Both the position numbers and the translations under genes were made by a program. The notes below the pieces were generated by a model. The model ran no database searches. It saw only the letters and a program-made list of their open reading frames with translations, and was not told where the DNA came from. Of a DNA stretch of 5,854 nt, positions 1-5,854 are shown piece by piece (within the stretch, counting starts at the first letter, position 1; each line of letters begins with the position of its first letter). The stretch is from Betaproteobacteria bacterium (GTDB lineage Bacteria > Pseudomonadota > Gammaproteobacteria > Burkholderiales > Usitatibacteraceae). The stretch spans positions 1-5,854 of the forward strand of contig JAAOZZ010000082.1 of the NCBI GenBank assembly GCA_012274175.1, read 5' to 3'.

Positions 1-163
1 GAATGCCCGCAGCGAGCGCGTCCTCGGCCGCCTGGGATTCGCGCGGGAGGGCCTCGCGAAGGACTATCTCTTCATCGACGGGGCATGGCGCGACCACGTG
101 CTCCATTCCCTCGTGAATCCCGAATTCGACCCGGCATGGATCGAGCCGGCGGGACGCTCCTAG
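1..163 (+). CDS. GNAT family N-acetyltransferase, RimJ-like (C-terminal fragment)
   Basis: The frame is open from the window edge (first complete codon at 2-4) to TAG at 161-163, giving the last 53 residues of a protein whose N-terminus lies outside. The fragment begins [13 protein letters not shown] and continues with [11 protein letters not shown] and WRDHVLHSL. This is the final strand-helix block of GNAT acetyltransferases, and it closely resembles my memory of the tail of E. coli RimJ (RSGDLLARLGF..EGYAKDYLLIDGQWRDHVL). That family transfers acetyl from acetyl-CoA to an alpha-amino group, for RimJ the N-terminus of ribosomal protein S5, in the cytoplasm. The acetyl-CoA-binding P-loop (motif A) is outside the window, so activity and exact substrate cannot be judged. 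The gene converges on the ATP-grasp gene with only 3 bp between stop codons. The family call is secure; RimJ orthology is likely but unproven, so no symbol is given. Confidence 0.85.
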   Translation, partial: NARSERVLGRLGFAREGLAKDYLFIDGAWRDHVLHSLVNPEFDPAWIEPAGRS

Positions 164-166
164 CCG

Positions 167-1495
167 TCAGTCGTCGCCGAACTGGGACTGGGCGGCCAGC
201 CGCTCGAGGTCGAGGGCCCGGTGGCTGCGGGGATGGAAATCGATCTCGGCGCAGAGGCGCTGGAAGCGCCCGAACAACTCCTCGAGGGTGGCCGCACCCA
301 CGTTGAAGACGCCGTAGCGGTAGCTTCCGAGCCACTTCATCTCGCGCCTCAGGTCCGCCCCGCGCTTGCGGTACACCATCAGGTGCGCATCGGGATTGCG
401 GGCCTGCAGCGCCTCGATCCGCGCGAGGGAGGGCCAGTGCGCGAGCCCTTCGCCCGCGAGGTCGCGCAGCACGAAGCTCGCCGCGTGGGCCTGGGCCCCG
501 GCGGCCCGGCGCACCGTGGGCTCGCCGCCGCATTCGAGCACGATCATGGCCTCGAAGAGGCTATATCCGTCCACGCGCTCGAACAGGTCGTAGAACTGGC
601 CCGCGGCGCGCGGATTGATCTCGATGATCTTCGGCAGGCCCGACACGGGATCGACGCGCATCTCGACGTTGAACATGCCGTGGCGGAATCCCGTCCCCTC
701 GATCAGGCGCCTGGCGACGGCGTCGACGCGCCGCAGCTGTTCCGGGGGCAGCGCCGAAGGATACTGGAAGCGCTGGAACTGGTCGGTACCGGGATACATG
801 ATCGAGTCCACGGTGCCGAGCATCGTGACCTTGCCCTCGCGCGCAAACCCGTTCGCCGTCACCTGGCGGCCGCGCACGAGCTCTTCGCACACCATGCTGA
901 AGGGGTCTTCCGCGAGCGTGGAATGCTCGCGCATCACGTCGGCGAACGGCCGCACGAGCCGCTCGATGATCGCCGCCTCGAACCATCCGAACCGGGTGTG
1001 AAGGCGCAGCTCCTCGAAGGAATCGACCCGCTGGGCGAGCACGGAGTAGGCGGCCTTGGCGGGCTTCACGTAGAACGGGAAGGCCATGGGCACGTCGCCG
1101 GGCGAGTCGAAGCCGCGCCGGATCAGCCCGAAGCGCGCGTTGCACTCCGGGGCGATGCGCTGGAAGGCGCGGCGGGCGTAGAACTTGTGCTGGATGGTGA
1201 GCACCGCCTCGAGCGGCGTGTACGGCAGGCCCAGGCGCATCGCGACGAGGCTCGCGAGGAACGGCCCGAACTGCTCGTCGGAGGTGACCACCGCATCGAT
1301 GCCGCGGCGCGCGTACCGGCGCACCGTGCTCTCGACGAACGCCAGGGCATCGAAAGTGAAGAGCCGCGCGTTGTCGGGAAAGCGGAAGAGGTCGAAGCCC
1401 TCGTAGTGGAACTCGAAGCGGTCCCGGCACCGGGGATCGCGAGCCGCCGCGTAGTCCCACTCGTCGGGGAAAAGAACCAGGATGCGCCGTGTCAT
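167..1495 (-). CDS. ATP-grasp domain protein, carboxylate-amine/thiol ligase-like, substrate unknown
   Basis: This is a complete 442-residue protein, ATG at 1495 and TGA at 167. Residues 1-95 look like a Rossmann-type pre-ATP-grasp domain (RILVLFPDEWDY; DAVVTSDEQFGPFLASLVAMRLGLP). The ATP-grasp fold follows: FYVKPAKAAYS with candidate nucleotide lysine K144, CEELVRGRQV with E204/E205 in the adenine-binding strand, and FNVEMR (E278) and EINPRAAGQ (E292, N294, R296), the usual Mg-ATP ligands. About 330-442 is a C-terminal extension of unknown role. Members join a carboxylate, through an acyl phosphate, to an amine or thiol; nothing here reveals the substrate. I see no signal peptide or membrane segment, so it is probably cytoplasmic. 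There is no clear Shine-Dalgarno before the ATG. A TACATT hexamer (1502-1507, - strand) sits 6 nt upstream of the ATG, so leaderless expression is possible but weakly supported. A small open frame ends 51 bp upstream and could be co-transcribed. The fold is near certain, the function unassigned. Confidence 0.9.
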   Translation of the reverse strand: MTRRILVLFPDEWDYAAARDPRCRDRFEFHYEGFDLFRFPDNARLFTFDALAFVESTVRRYARRGIDAVVTSDEQFGPFLASLVAMRLGLPYTPLEAVLTIQHKFYARRAFQRIAPECNARFGLIRRGFDSPGDVPMAFPFYVKPAKAAYSVLAQRVDSFEELRLHTRFGWFEAAIIERLVRPFADVMREHSTLAEDPFSMVCEELVRGRQVTANGFAREGKVTMLGTVDSIMYPGTDQFQRFQYPSALPPEQLRRVDAVARRLIEGTGFRHGMFNVEMRVDPVSGLPKIIEINPRAAGQFYDLFERVDGYSLFEAMIVLECGGEPTVRRAAGAQAHAASFVLRDLAGEGLAHWPSLARIEALQARNPDAHLMVYRKRGADLRREMKWLGSYRYGVFNVGAATLEELFGRFQRLCAEIDFHPRSHRALDLERLAAQSQFGDD

Positions 1496-1546
1496 GGCGG
1501 GAATGTACGGGCTCGCCGGCCCGGCGGATGCAGGGACCCGGGCGCC

Positions 1547-1825
1547 CTAGGCGAGCGCATTGGCCCAGATGTTGCGCACCCAGTCGTAGGCATAGCGCAC
1601 TTCCTCCCCGTTCATGGCGGGCGACAGGCCTCCCGCCCCGGGGACTGCCCTCATGGTTCGCTCGCGAATATCGTATTTATGCACCGAGGCCACGTGGATC
1701 ACGAGGTTGTCGGAGACGAAACTGTAGCAGGTGCTGGTGAGCGTGGGCGCCGGCTCGCTCAGGATGGAAGTGGCGAACGCGGGAGCATGGGCCTGGGCCC
1801 GCCGAAGGCGACCGCGGCGCGGCAT
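1547..1825 (-). CDS. Small hypothetical protein (92 aa, start uncertain)
   Basis: I do not recognise this protein. The - strand frame ends in TAG at 1547 and is open past the clpA terminator; the first ATG downstream of that terminator is at 1825, giving 92 residues. Counting the 74 codons before the stop by hand, G+C is about 57%, 50% and 84% at codon positions 1, 2 and 3, the pattern of a real gene in GC-rich DNA. The C-terminal half is varied and globular-looking (CYSFVSDNLVIHVASVHKYDIRERTM; NGEEVRYAYDWVRNIW, a likely amphipathic helix). The N-terminal 25-30 residues are Arg/Ala/Pro-rich and look less convincing, so the true start may be later: GTG codons at residues 42, 45 and 48 of this call, or ATG at 1654 (35 aa) or 1615 (22 aa). 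No start has a good Shine-Dalgarno. No membrane segment is visible. It may be co-transcribed with the ATP-grasp gene 51 bp downstream, or be a remnant of a longer gene. Confidence 0.42.
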   Translation of the reverse strand: MPRRGRLRRAQAHAPAFATSILSEPAPTLTSTCYSFVSDNLVIHVASVHKYDIRERTMRAVPGAGGLSPAMNGEEVRYAYDWVRNIWANALA

Positions 1826-1854
1826 CTCGACAGCGGGTTTCGATCGGGCAGGGC

Positions 1855-1882
1855 AAAAAAACGCCCGCGCTGGGGCGGGCGT
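1855..1882 (-). terminator. Intrinsic terminator of clpSA
   Basis: Read on the - strand, this is an 8-bp perfect stem (ACGCCCGC paired with GCGGGCGT, arms 1875-1882 and 1861-1868), a 6-nt loop (1869-1874) and a run of Ts (1855-1860, continuing from the last stem base). It begins 21 bp after the clpA stop codon, a classic Rho-independent position. It separates clpA from the small open frame and ATP-grasp gene that follow on the same strand, so those need their own promoter. Confidence 0.9.
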
Positions 1883-1903
1883 CGTCGTTCCCATCGGGAG
1901 GCG

Positions 1904-4180
1904 TCAGGTGGATTCGACCGGCTCGGCGGGCTGGGCCGATTGCGCGATGTCGAGGATCACCTGGTCGTTGTCGTCCACGTCGATGGTCACCCGCCCGCCG
2001 CTGGCGAGCTTGCCGAACAGGAGCTCGTCGGCCAGCGCGCGGCGGATCGTGTCCTGGATCAGGCGGGCCATGGGGCGAGCGCCCATCTGCGGGTCGAAGC
2101 CGTTCTTGGCGAGGTATTTCTTGAGGCTCTCCGTGAAGAGCGCCTCGACCTTCTTCTCGGAGAGCTGGGCCTCGAGCTGCATGAGGAACTTGTCCACCAC
2201 CCGCAGGATGATCTGCTCGTCCAACGCGCCGAACGACACCACGGCGTCGAGGCGGTTGCGGAACTCCGGGGTGAACATGCGCTTGATCTCGGCCATCTCG
2301 TCGCCCGCCATGCGCTGCTGCGTGAAGCCCATGGCGTTCTTCGACAGGCCCTCGGCGCCCGCATTCGTGGTCATCACGATCACGACGTTGCGGAAATCCG
2401 CCTTGCGGCCGTTGTTGTCCGTGAGCGTGCCGTGGTCCATCACCTGGAGCAGGATATTGAAGATGTCCGGATGGGCCTTCTCGATCTCGTCCATGAGCAG
2501 CACCGAGTACGGGTGCTTCGTGATCGCCTCGGTGAGCAGGCCCCCCTGGTCGAAACCCACGTAGCCGGGAGGCGCGCCGATGAGCCGCGACACCGCGTGG
2601 CGCTCCATGTACTCCGACATGTCGAAGCGGATGAGCTCGACCCCCATGATGAAAGCGAGCTGGCGTGCCACTTCGGTCTTGCCCACGCCCGTGGGGCCGG
2701 AAAAGAGGAAGCATCCCACGGGCTTCTGCGGGTTGCCCAGGCCGCTCCTCGCCATCTTGATCGCCGCGGAGAGCGCATCGATCGCCTTGTCCTGGCCGAA
2801 GACGGTCGCCTTCAGGTCGCGGTCGAGGTTCTTCAGGGCGCTGCGATCGTCGTTGGATACGCTGCGCGCGGGCACCCGGGCGATCTTGGAGACGATCTCC
2901 TCGATCTCGGGCTTGCCGATCACCTTCTTCTGCTTGGACTTGGGCAGGATGCGCTGCAGCGCCCCGGCCTCGTCGATCACGTCGATCGCCTTGTCGGGAA
3001 GGTGCCGGTCGTTGATGTAGCGCGCCGAGAGCTCCGCGGCCGTGGTGAGCGCGTTGGCCGTGTACTTCACGCCGTGGTGCTGCTCGAAGCGCGACTTCAA
3101 CCCGCGCAGGATCTCCACCGTCTCCTGGATGGACGGCTCGTTCACGTCCACCTTCTGGAAGCGCCGGGAAAGGGCGTGGTCCTTCTCGAAGATGCCGCGG
3201 TACTCCTGGTAAGTGGTGGCGCCGATGCACTTGAGCGCGCCCGACGAGAGCGCGGGCTTGAGCAGGTTCGAGGCGTCGAGCGTCCCGCCCGAGGCGCTGC
3301 CCGCCCCGATGAGCGTATGGATCTCGTCGATGAAGAGGATCGCGTTCGGGTTGTCCACGAGCTGCTTGAGCACCGCCTTCAGGCGCTGCTCGAAATCGCC
3401 GCGGTACTTGGTGCCCGCCAGGAGTGCTCCCATGTCGAGCGCGTAGACCTGGGCCTTGGCGAGGATCTCGGGCACCTGCGAGTCGATCACGCGCTTGGCG
3501 AGCCCCTCGGCAATGGCGGTCTTGCCCACGCCCGCCTCGCCCACCAGCAGCGGGTTGTTCTTGCGCCGCCGGCAGAGGATCTGCACCACGCGCTCGAGCT
3601 CGGCCTCGCGGCCGATGAGCGGGTCGATCTTGCCGTCGATCGCGAGCTGGTTCAGGTTCTGGGTGAAGCTCTCGAGGGCGCCGCCCGACTGCGCCTCGGG
3701 CGCCTCGGTCTCGGTTTCGCCCTCCTCCCGCGCCCCCGGCGCCTGGGGCGCCTTGGTGATGCCGTGGGAGATGTAGTTCACGACGTCCAGGCGCGACACG
3801 CCCTGCTGGTGCAGGAAATAGACCGCGTGGGAGTCCTTCTCGCCGTAGATCGCCACCAGCACGTTGGCGCCGGTCACTTCCTTCTTGCCGGACGACTGCA
3901 CGTGCAGGATGGCGCGCTGGATGACCCGCTGGAACCCGAGCGTGGGCTGGGTGTCGACTTCGCCGGTGCCGGCGACGGTCGGGGTGTGCTGCATCACGAA
4001 GTCCGACAGCGCCTTCTTCAGCTCGTCGATCTTCGCCGCGCAGGCCTTCAGGACTTCCGAGGCGGACGGGTTGTCGCACAGGGCGAGCAGCAGATGCTCC
4101 ACGGTGATGAACTCGTGGCGCTTCTGGCGGGCCTCGACAAAGGCCATGTGCAGACTGACTTCCAACTCCTGGGCGATCAT
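1904..4180 (-). CDS. clpA: ATP-dependent Clp protease ATP-binding subunit ClpA
   Basis: ClpA is the two-ring-layer AAA+ unfoldase that threads substrates into the ClpP peptidase in the cytoplasm. The protein is 758 residues, the same length as E. coli ClpA, and its motifs fall at the same positions. There is an N-domain (1-142, binds Clp[29 protein letters not shown]). An acidic linker lies at about 150-167. D1 has Walker A GEAGVGKT 214-221, pore loop KYRG 258-261, Walker B FIDE 283-286 and arginine fingers R339/R340. D2 has Walker A GPTGVGKT 495-502, pore loop GYVGF 539-543, Walker B MDE 563-565, R643 (FRNR) and sensor-2 R702 (GAR). The ClpP-docking tripeptide at 617-619 is MGF where E. coli has IGL. 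The start is set by the strong GGAGGA 3 nt upstream and by the ATGA overlap with clpS; the frame stays open further upstream only because it is a shadow of clpS. All catalytic residues are intact. Confidence 0.98.
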   Translation of the reverse strand: MIAQELEVSLHMAFVEARQKRHEFITVEHLLLALCDNPSASEVLKACAAKIDELKKALSDFVMQHTPTVAGTGEVDTQPTLGFQRVIQRAILHVQSSGKKEVTGANVLVAIYGEKDSHAVYFLHQQGVSRLDVVNYISHGITKAPQAPGAREEGETETEAPEAQSGGALESFTQNLNQLAIDGKIDPLIGREAELERVVQILCRRRKNNPLLVGEAGVGKTAIAEGLAKRVIDSQVPEILAKAQVYALDMGALLAGTKYRGDFEQRLKAVLKQLVDNPNAILFIDEIHTLIGAGSASGGTLDASNLLKPALSSGALKCIGATTYQEYRGIFEKDHALSRRFQKVDVNEPSIQETVEILRGLKSRFEQHHGVKYTANALTTAAELSARYINDRHLPDKAIDVIDEAGALQRILPKSKQKKVIGKPEIEEIVSKIARVPARSVSNDDRSALKNLDRDLKATVFGQDKAIDALSAAIKMARSGLGNPQKPVGCFLFSGPTGVGKTEVARQLAFIMGVELIRFDMSEYMERHAVSRLIGAPPGYVGFDQGGLLTEAITKHPYSVLLMDEIEKAHPDIFNILLQVMDHGTLTDNNGRKADFRNVVIVMTTNAGAEGLSKNAMGFTQQRMAGDEMAEIKRMFTPEFRNRLDAVVSFGALDEQIILRVVDKFLMQLEAQLSEKKVEALFTESLKKYLAKNGFDPQMGARPMARLIQDTIRRALADELLFGKLASGGRVTIDVDDNDQVILDIAQSAQPAEPVEST

Positions 4181-4485
4181 GTTTCCTCCATCGCGCACTG
4201 CAGCGGATGCTGGTGTTGGCGCGCATATTCGGTTACCTGCTCCACCTTGCTCGAGGCGACATCCCTCGGGTAGATCCCGCAGACTCCGCGCCCCTCGGTA
4301 TGCACTTTGAGCATGATCTGGGTAGCGCGTTCCCGCGGCAAGGCGAAGAACAGCTGCAGCACTTCCACAACGAATTCCATCGGCGTGTAGTCGTCGTTGT
4401 ACATCACGACCTGGAACATCGGCGGCGGTTTGGCCTGGGTCTCGCTCGGCTTGAGGAGCGTGGAGCCGCTCGGTTTTTCGGCCAT
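4177..4485 (-). CDS. clpS: ATP-dependent Clp protease adaptor ClpS
   Basis: ClpS binds proteins with destabilising N-terminal residues (Leu, Phe, Tyr, Trp) and delivers them to the N-domain of ClpA. The product is 102 residues (E. coli ClpS is about 106). It has a flexible Pro/Lys/Ser-rich N-terminal extension (1-20), needed in the family for delivery, then the core [39 protein letters not shown] and [15 protein letters not shown]. The N-degron pocket is intact: N30 and D31 (alpha-amino contacts), T34-P35, M36 (gatekeeper) and H62. The ATG at 4485 gives the family length. It has no good Shine-Dalgarno; the nearest GGAGG is over 30 nt upstream, so initiation may be weak. An in-frame TTG at 4581 preceded by GAAGGG would add 32 residues, but it overlaps the promoter candidate and the extension does not look like ClpS. 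The gene is first in a clpS-clpA operon with a 4-bp overlap. Confidence 0.96.
   Translation of the reverse strand: MAEKPSGSTLLKPSETQAKPPPMFQVVMYNDDYTPMEFVVEVLQLFFALPRERATQIMLKVHTEGRGVCGIYPRDVASSKVEQVTEYARQHQHPLQCAMEET
4184..4189 (-). promoter_or_regulatory. Shine-Dalgarno of clpA inside the clpS 3' end
   Basis: On the - strand, GGAGGA followed by AAC precedes the clpA ATG (4178-4180). The same bases encode the last ClpS residues (Met-Glu-Glu-Thr), and the clpS stop TGA overlaps the clpA ATG as ATGA. This fixes the clpA start and suggests translational coupling between adaptor and unfoldase. Confidence 0.85.
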
Positions 4486-4553
4486 GGCACGGATGGGAGG
4501 ACACTCAACGCGGAGAACCTCCGGTTCCCTTCGGGTGGAAGGATCTACGTCTA

Positions 4554-4582
4554 ATATGGACAAGCGGGAGGGGTTTTTCAAG
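4554..4582 (-). promoter_or_regulatory. Candidate heat-shock (sigma-32)-like promoter of clpSA
   Basis: On the - strand, CTTGAAA (4576-4582) is followed after 14 nt by GTCCATAT (4554-4561). Known sigma-32 promoters have CTTGAAA and CCCCATNT with a comparable spacer; here the -35 box is perfect and the -10 box keeps CCAT-N-T. The start site would be near 4547, leaving about 60 nt of leader before the clpS ATG. The same stretch also allows a sigma-70 reading: TTGAAA, 17 nt, CATATT. The presence of a promoter here is likely from position; the sigma-factor class is inference. Confidence 0.5.
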
Positions 4583-4626
4583 ACCCTTCAATCGTTTGTG
4601 CACGCCGTTCGTCGGCCTGGGCCGCG

Positions 4627-4662
4627 CCGGGGGGCGCGATCGGGGCCGTTTGCGCCCCCCGG
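4627..4662. repeat. Perfect 11-bp GC inverted repeat between the divergent promoters
   Basis: CCGGGGGGCGC (4627-4637) and GCGCCCCCCGG (4652-4662) are exact reverse complements separated by 14 nt. The right arm ends 10 bp before the -35 box of the cold-shock promoter, and the left arm is about 45 bp upstream of the clpS -35 candidate. No T-run follows on either strand, so it is not an ordinary terminator. It could be a binding site for a dimeric regulator, a barrier between divergent transcripts, or simply a GC-rich coincidence. Confidence 0.6.
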
Positions 4663-4672
4663 GAGGGCGCTA

Positions 4673-4701
4673 TTGACACTCTGGGGGACCCCGCGTAAAA
4701 A
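4673..4701 (+). promoter_or_regulatory. Sigma-70-like promoter of the cold-shock gene
   Basis: A perfect -35 box TTGACA (4673-4678) and the -10-like TAAAAA (4696-4701, 4 of 6 matches) are separated by the optimal 17 bp. The start site would be near 4708. This is the best promoter match in the window and faces the cold-shock gene. Confidence 0.72.
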
Positions 4702-4707
4702 GCGCCT

Positions 4708-4812
4708 TGGAGTTTGGTTTCAAGCATTTCGCATCGCCTTTTGACGACGAGCGGGGCCTGGATCCGAACGATGTGCGGGACTCCACCCGTTTAACAAGAG
4801 GCAAGCAATCGC
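4708..4812 (+). promoter_or_regulatory. Long 5' leader of the cold-shock mRNA
   Basis: If transcription starts near 4708, about 105 nt precede the ATG at 4813. Long structured leaders are known to act as thermosensors in cspA-type mRNAs. Visible elements are a short hairpin (CGGG 4776-4779 with CCCG 4786-4789, 6-nt loop) just before the ribosome-binding site, and the purine-rich AAGAGG (4796-4801), 11 nt before the ATG. I find no clear match to the E. coli cold-box sequence. No convincing small gene lies in the leader. Confidence 0.45.
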
Positions 4813-5016
4813 ATGGCAACCGGAACTGTGAAGTGGTTCAATGACGCGAAGGGTTACGGGTTCATCACGCCCGACGACGGCAGCGAAGACCTCTTCGCGC
4901 ACTTCTCCGCGATCCAGATGCAGGGCTTCAAGACCCTGAAGGAAGGCCAGAAGGTCTCCTTCGAAGTGACGCAGGGGCCGAAGGGCAAGCAGGCGTCCAA
5001 CATCCAGGCGGCTTAG
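4813..5016 (+). CDS. Cold-shock domain protein (CspA/CspD family)
   Basis: This is a 67-residue single cold-shock domain, a five-stranded OB fold that binds single-stranded RNA and DNA and loosens mRNA structure. GTVKWFN (4-10) opens the domain; RNP1 is KGYGFI (13-18) and RNP2 is LFAHF (27-31), with the nucleic-acid-stacking aromatics W8, F9, Y15, F17, F28, H30 and F31 all present. The C-terminus has [18 protein letters not shown] lies 11 nt before the ATG. Members include cold-inducible RNA chaperones and constitutive or stationary-phase forms. The divergent position next to clpS-clpA is the place of cspD in E. coli, and IQMQG.KTLK.GQ and QGPKG.QAS resemble CspD. However, betaproteobacterial Csp proteins share these features, so the paralogue is left open. 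It is monocistronic, with its own promoter and terminator. Confidence 0.96.
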   Translation: MATGTVKWFNDAKGYGFITPDDGSEDLFAHFSAIQMQGFKTLKEGQKVSFEVTQGPKGKQASNIQAA

Positions 5017-5033
5017 GGAGCAGCATTCGTGGA

Positions 5034-5071
5034 AAGCCCCTGCGGCGCCGGCCGCAGGGGCTTTTTTCTTT
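5034..5071 (+). terminator. Intrinsic terminator of the cold-shock gene
   Basis: A 12-bp perfect stem (AGCCCCTGCGGC 5035-5046 with GCCGCAGGGGCT 5051-5062) and the 4-nt loop GCCG are followed by TTTTT, C and TTT. An outer A-T pair at 5034/5063 can extend the stem. It begins 18 bp after the csp stop and is a strong Rho-independent terminator on the + strand. On the - strand the same hairpin is followed only by TTTCC, so it would serve the convergent icd transcript poorly. Confidence 0.93.
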
Positions 5072-5077
5072 GCATCG

Positions 5078-5854
5078 TCATGCCATGCGCCGCTTCAGCC
5101 CGGCGTCGACGGCATCCATGAACTCCTCGGTGGTGAGGAACGGATGGTCGGGCCGGATCAGGATCGCGAGATCCTTGGTCATCTTGCCGGACTCCACCGT
5201 GTCCACGCAGACCTGCTCGAGCGTCTGGGCGAAATTCACCACGTCGGGCGTGCCGTCCATCTTGCCGCGATAGGCGAGGCCCCGCGTCCACGCGTAGATG
5301 GACGCGATCGGGTTGGTCGAGGTGGGCTTGCCCTGCTGGTGCATGCGGTAGTGGCGCGTGACCGTGCCGTGCGCCGCCTCCGCTTCCACCGTCTTGCCGT
5401 CGGGCGTGGTGAGCACCGAGGTCATGAGGCCCAGCGAGCCGTAGCCCTGGGCGACGGTGTCCGACTGGACGTCGCCGTCGTAGTTCTTGCACGCCCACAG
5501 GTAGCCGCCGTTCCACTTGAGGTTGGACGCGACCATGTCGTCGATGAGCCGGTGCTCGTAGGTGAGCCCGGCCGCCTCGAACTTGGCGCGGAACTCGGCG
5601 TCGTAGACCTCCTGGAACAGGATCATGAAGCGCCCGTCGTACACCTTGAGGATGGTGTTCTTCGTCGACAGGTAGACCGGGTACTTGCGATTGAGCGCGT
5701 AGTGGAAGCAGGCGCGCGCGAAGCCCCTGATCGACTCGTCGAGGTTATACATCGCCATGGCGATGCCGGCGCCGGGCGACTGGAACACTTCGCGCTCGAT
5801 GACGGCCCCGCCCCCCTTGGGCGTGAAGGTCATCTTCACCGTCCCGGGCCCGTC
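5078..5854 (-). CDS. icd: NADP-dependent isocitrate dehydrogenase, eukaryotic-like homodimer type (C-terminal 258 aa)
   Basis: The enzyme oxidatively decarboxylates isocitrate to 2-oxoglutarate in the TCA cycle, producing NADPH. The frame runs in from the window edge and stops with TGA at 5078; 258 residues are present, and by comparison with human IDH1 about 147 N-terminal residues are missing. Signature blocks are [54 protein letters not shown] and [16 protein letters not shown]. Within the fragment, K65, D105, D128, D132, R167/H168 and T180/N181 line up with human IDH1 K212, D252, D275, D279, R314/H315 and T327/N328, so the catalytic lysine, metal ligands and NADP-phosphate contacts are kept. 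This is the type II (IDH1-like) family, not the E. coli Icd type. The Shine-Dalgarno, start and isocitrate-binding serine/arginine segment are outside the window. It converges on csp. Confidence 0.95.
   Translation of the reverse strand, partial: DGPGTVKMTFTPKGGGAVIEREVFQSPGAGIAMAMYNLDESIRGFARACFHYALNRKYPVYLSTKNTILKVYDGRFMILFQEVYDAEFRAKFEAAGLTYEHRLIDDMVASNLKWNGGYLWACKNYDGDVQSDTVAQGYGSLGLMTSVLTTPDGKTVEAEAAHGTVTRHYRMHQQGKPTSTNPIASIYAWTRGLAYRGKMDGTPDVVNFAQTLEQVCVDTVESGKMTKDLAILIRPDHPFLTTEEFMDAVDAGLKRRMA

Noticed and set aside
1514..1526. Palindrome CGCCGG-C-CCGGCG upstream of the ATP-grasp start
   Set aside because: Short self-complementary CG/GC stretches are common in DNA of this composition, and no second copy or promoter geometry supports an operator here.
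1677..4226. An 849-codon - strand open frame overlapping clpA
   Set aside because: It is a frame-shifted shadow of clpA with Arg/Gly/Pro-rich sequence. ClpA itself is full length and intact in its own frame.
221..4273. A 1350-codon open frame on the + strand running antisense across the ATP-grasp gene, the spacer and clpA
   Set aside because: Its codons are in exact register opposite those of the ATP-grasp gene, the small frame and clpA, so it is open simply because TTA, CTA and TCA codons are avoided in GC-rich genes. Its protein is His/Arg/Leu-rich low-complexity sequence with no recognisable domain, while the - strand genes have intact families.
4181..4504. N-terminal extension of ClpA to 866 residues
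   Set aside because: The extension is clpS read in another frame. The ATG at 4180 has a strong Shine-Dalgarno and gives the exact E. coli ClpA length and motif positions.
4397..4744. A 115-codon + strand open frame in the clpS/csp spacer
   Set aside because: It begins inside clpS on the opposite strand, runs through both promoters and the inverted repeat, has no ribosome-binding site and shows no domain.
5013..5516. A 167-codon - strand open frame overlapping icd
   Set aside because: It is a shadow frame of icd, rich in Arg/Gly/Ala. The isocitrate dehydrogenase frame carries every conserved motif.

Overview
The window is GC-rich chromosomal DNA. It suggests a Gram-negative proteobacterium, most likely a betaproteobacterium. 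This is inferred from the gene order icd / cold-shock gene / clpS-clpA and from the style of the proteins (a 67-residue cold-shock protein with LFAHF and QGPKG, a homodimer-type NADP isocitrate dehydrogenase). No rRNA marker is present to confirm it. I see no mobile element, CRISPR array, tRNA or rRNA.

Layout from left to right: (1) the last 53 residues of a RimJ-like GNAT acetyltransferase on the + strand end at 163. (2) An ATP-grasp ligase of unknown substrate on the - strand (167-1495) meets it tail to tail with 3 bp between the stop codons. (3) The 408 bp between the ATP-grasp start and the clpA stop hold a probable small unrecognised gene on the - strand (1547-1825) and the intrinsic terminator of clpA (1855-1882). 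(4) clpA (1904-4180) and clpS (4177-4485) form a - strand operon with an ATGA stop/start overlap; the clpA Shine-Dalgarno lies in the last codons of clpS. (5) The 327 bp region 4486-4812 is a divergent control region. It has a heat-shock (sigma-32)-like promoter candidate facing clpS, a perfect 11-bp inverted repeat in the middle, and a strong sigma-70-like promoter followed by a leader of about 105 nt facing the cold-shock gene. (6) The cold-shock gene (4813-5016, +) ends in a strong hairpin terminator (5034-5071). (7) The C-terminal 258 residues of an NADP-dependent isocitrate dehydrogenase (- strand, 5078 to the window edge) converge on that terminator.

How the genes work together: ClpS is the N-degron adaptor that delivers substrates to the ClpA unfoldase, which feeds the ClpP peptidase (not in this window). 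The cold-shock protein shares the divergent control region with clpSA, an arrangement also known for cspD-clpS-clpA in E. coli. Isocitrate dehydrogenase is TCA-cycle housekeeping. The ATP-grasp gene and the small open frame before it are the only parts whose role cannot be read from known families.

Most of the window is ordinary housekeeping DNA. The parts most worth a second look are the small unrecognised gene, the substrate-orphan ATP-grasp enzyme, and the heat-shock-like promoter, inverted repeat and cold-shock leader packed between clpS and csp.
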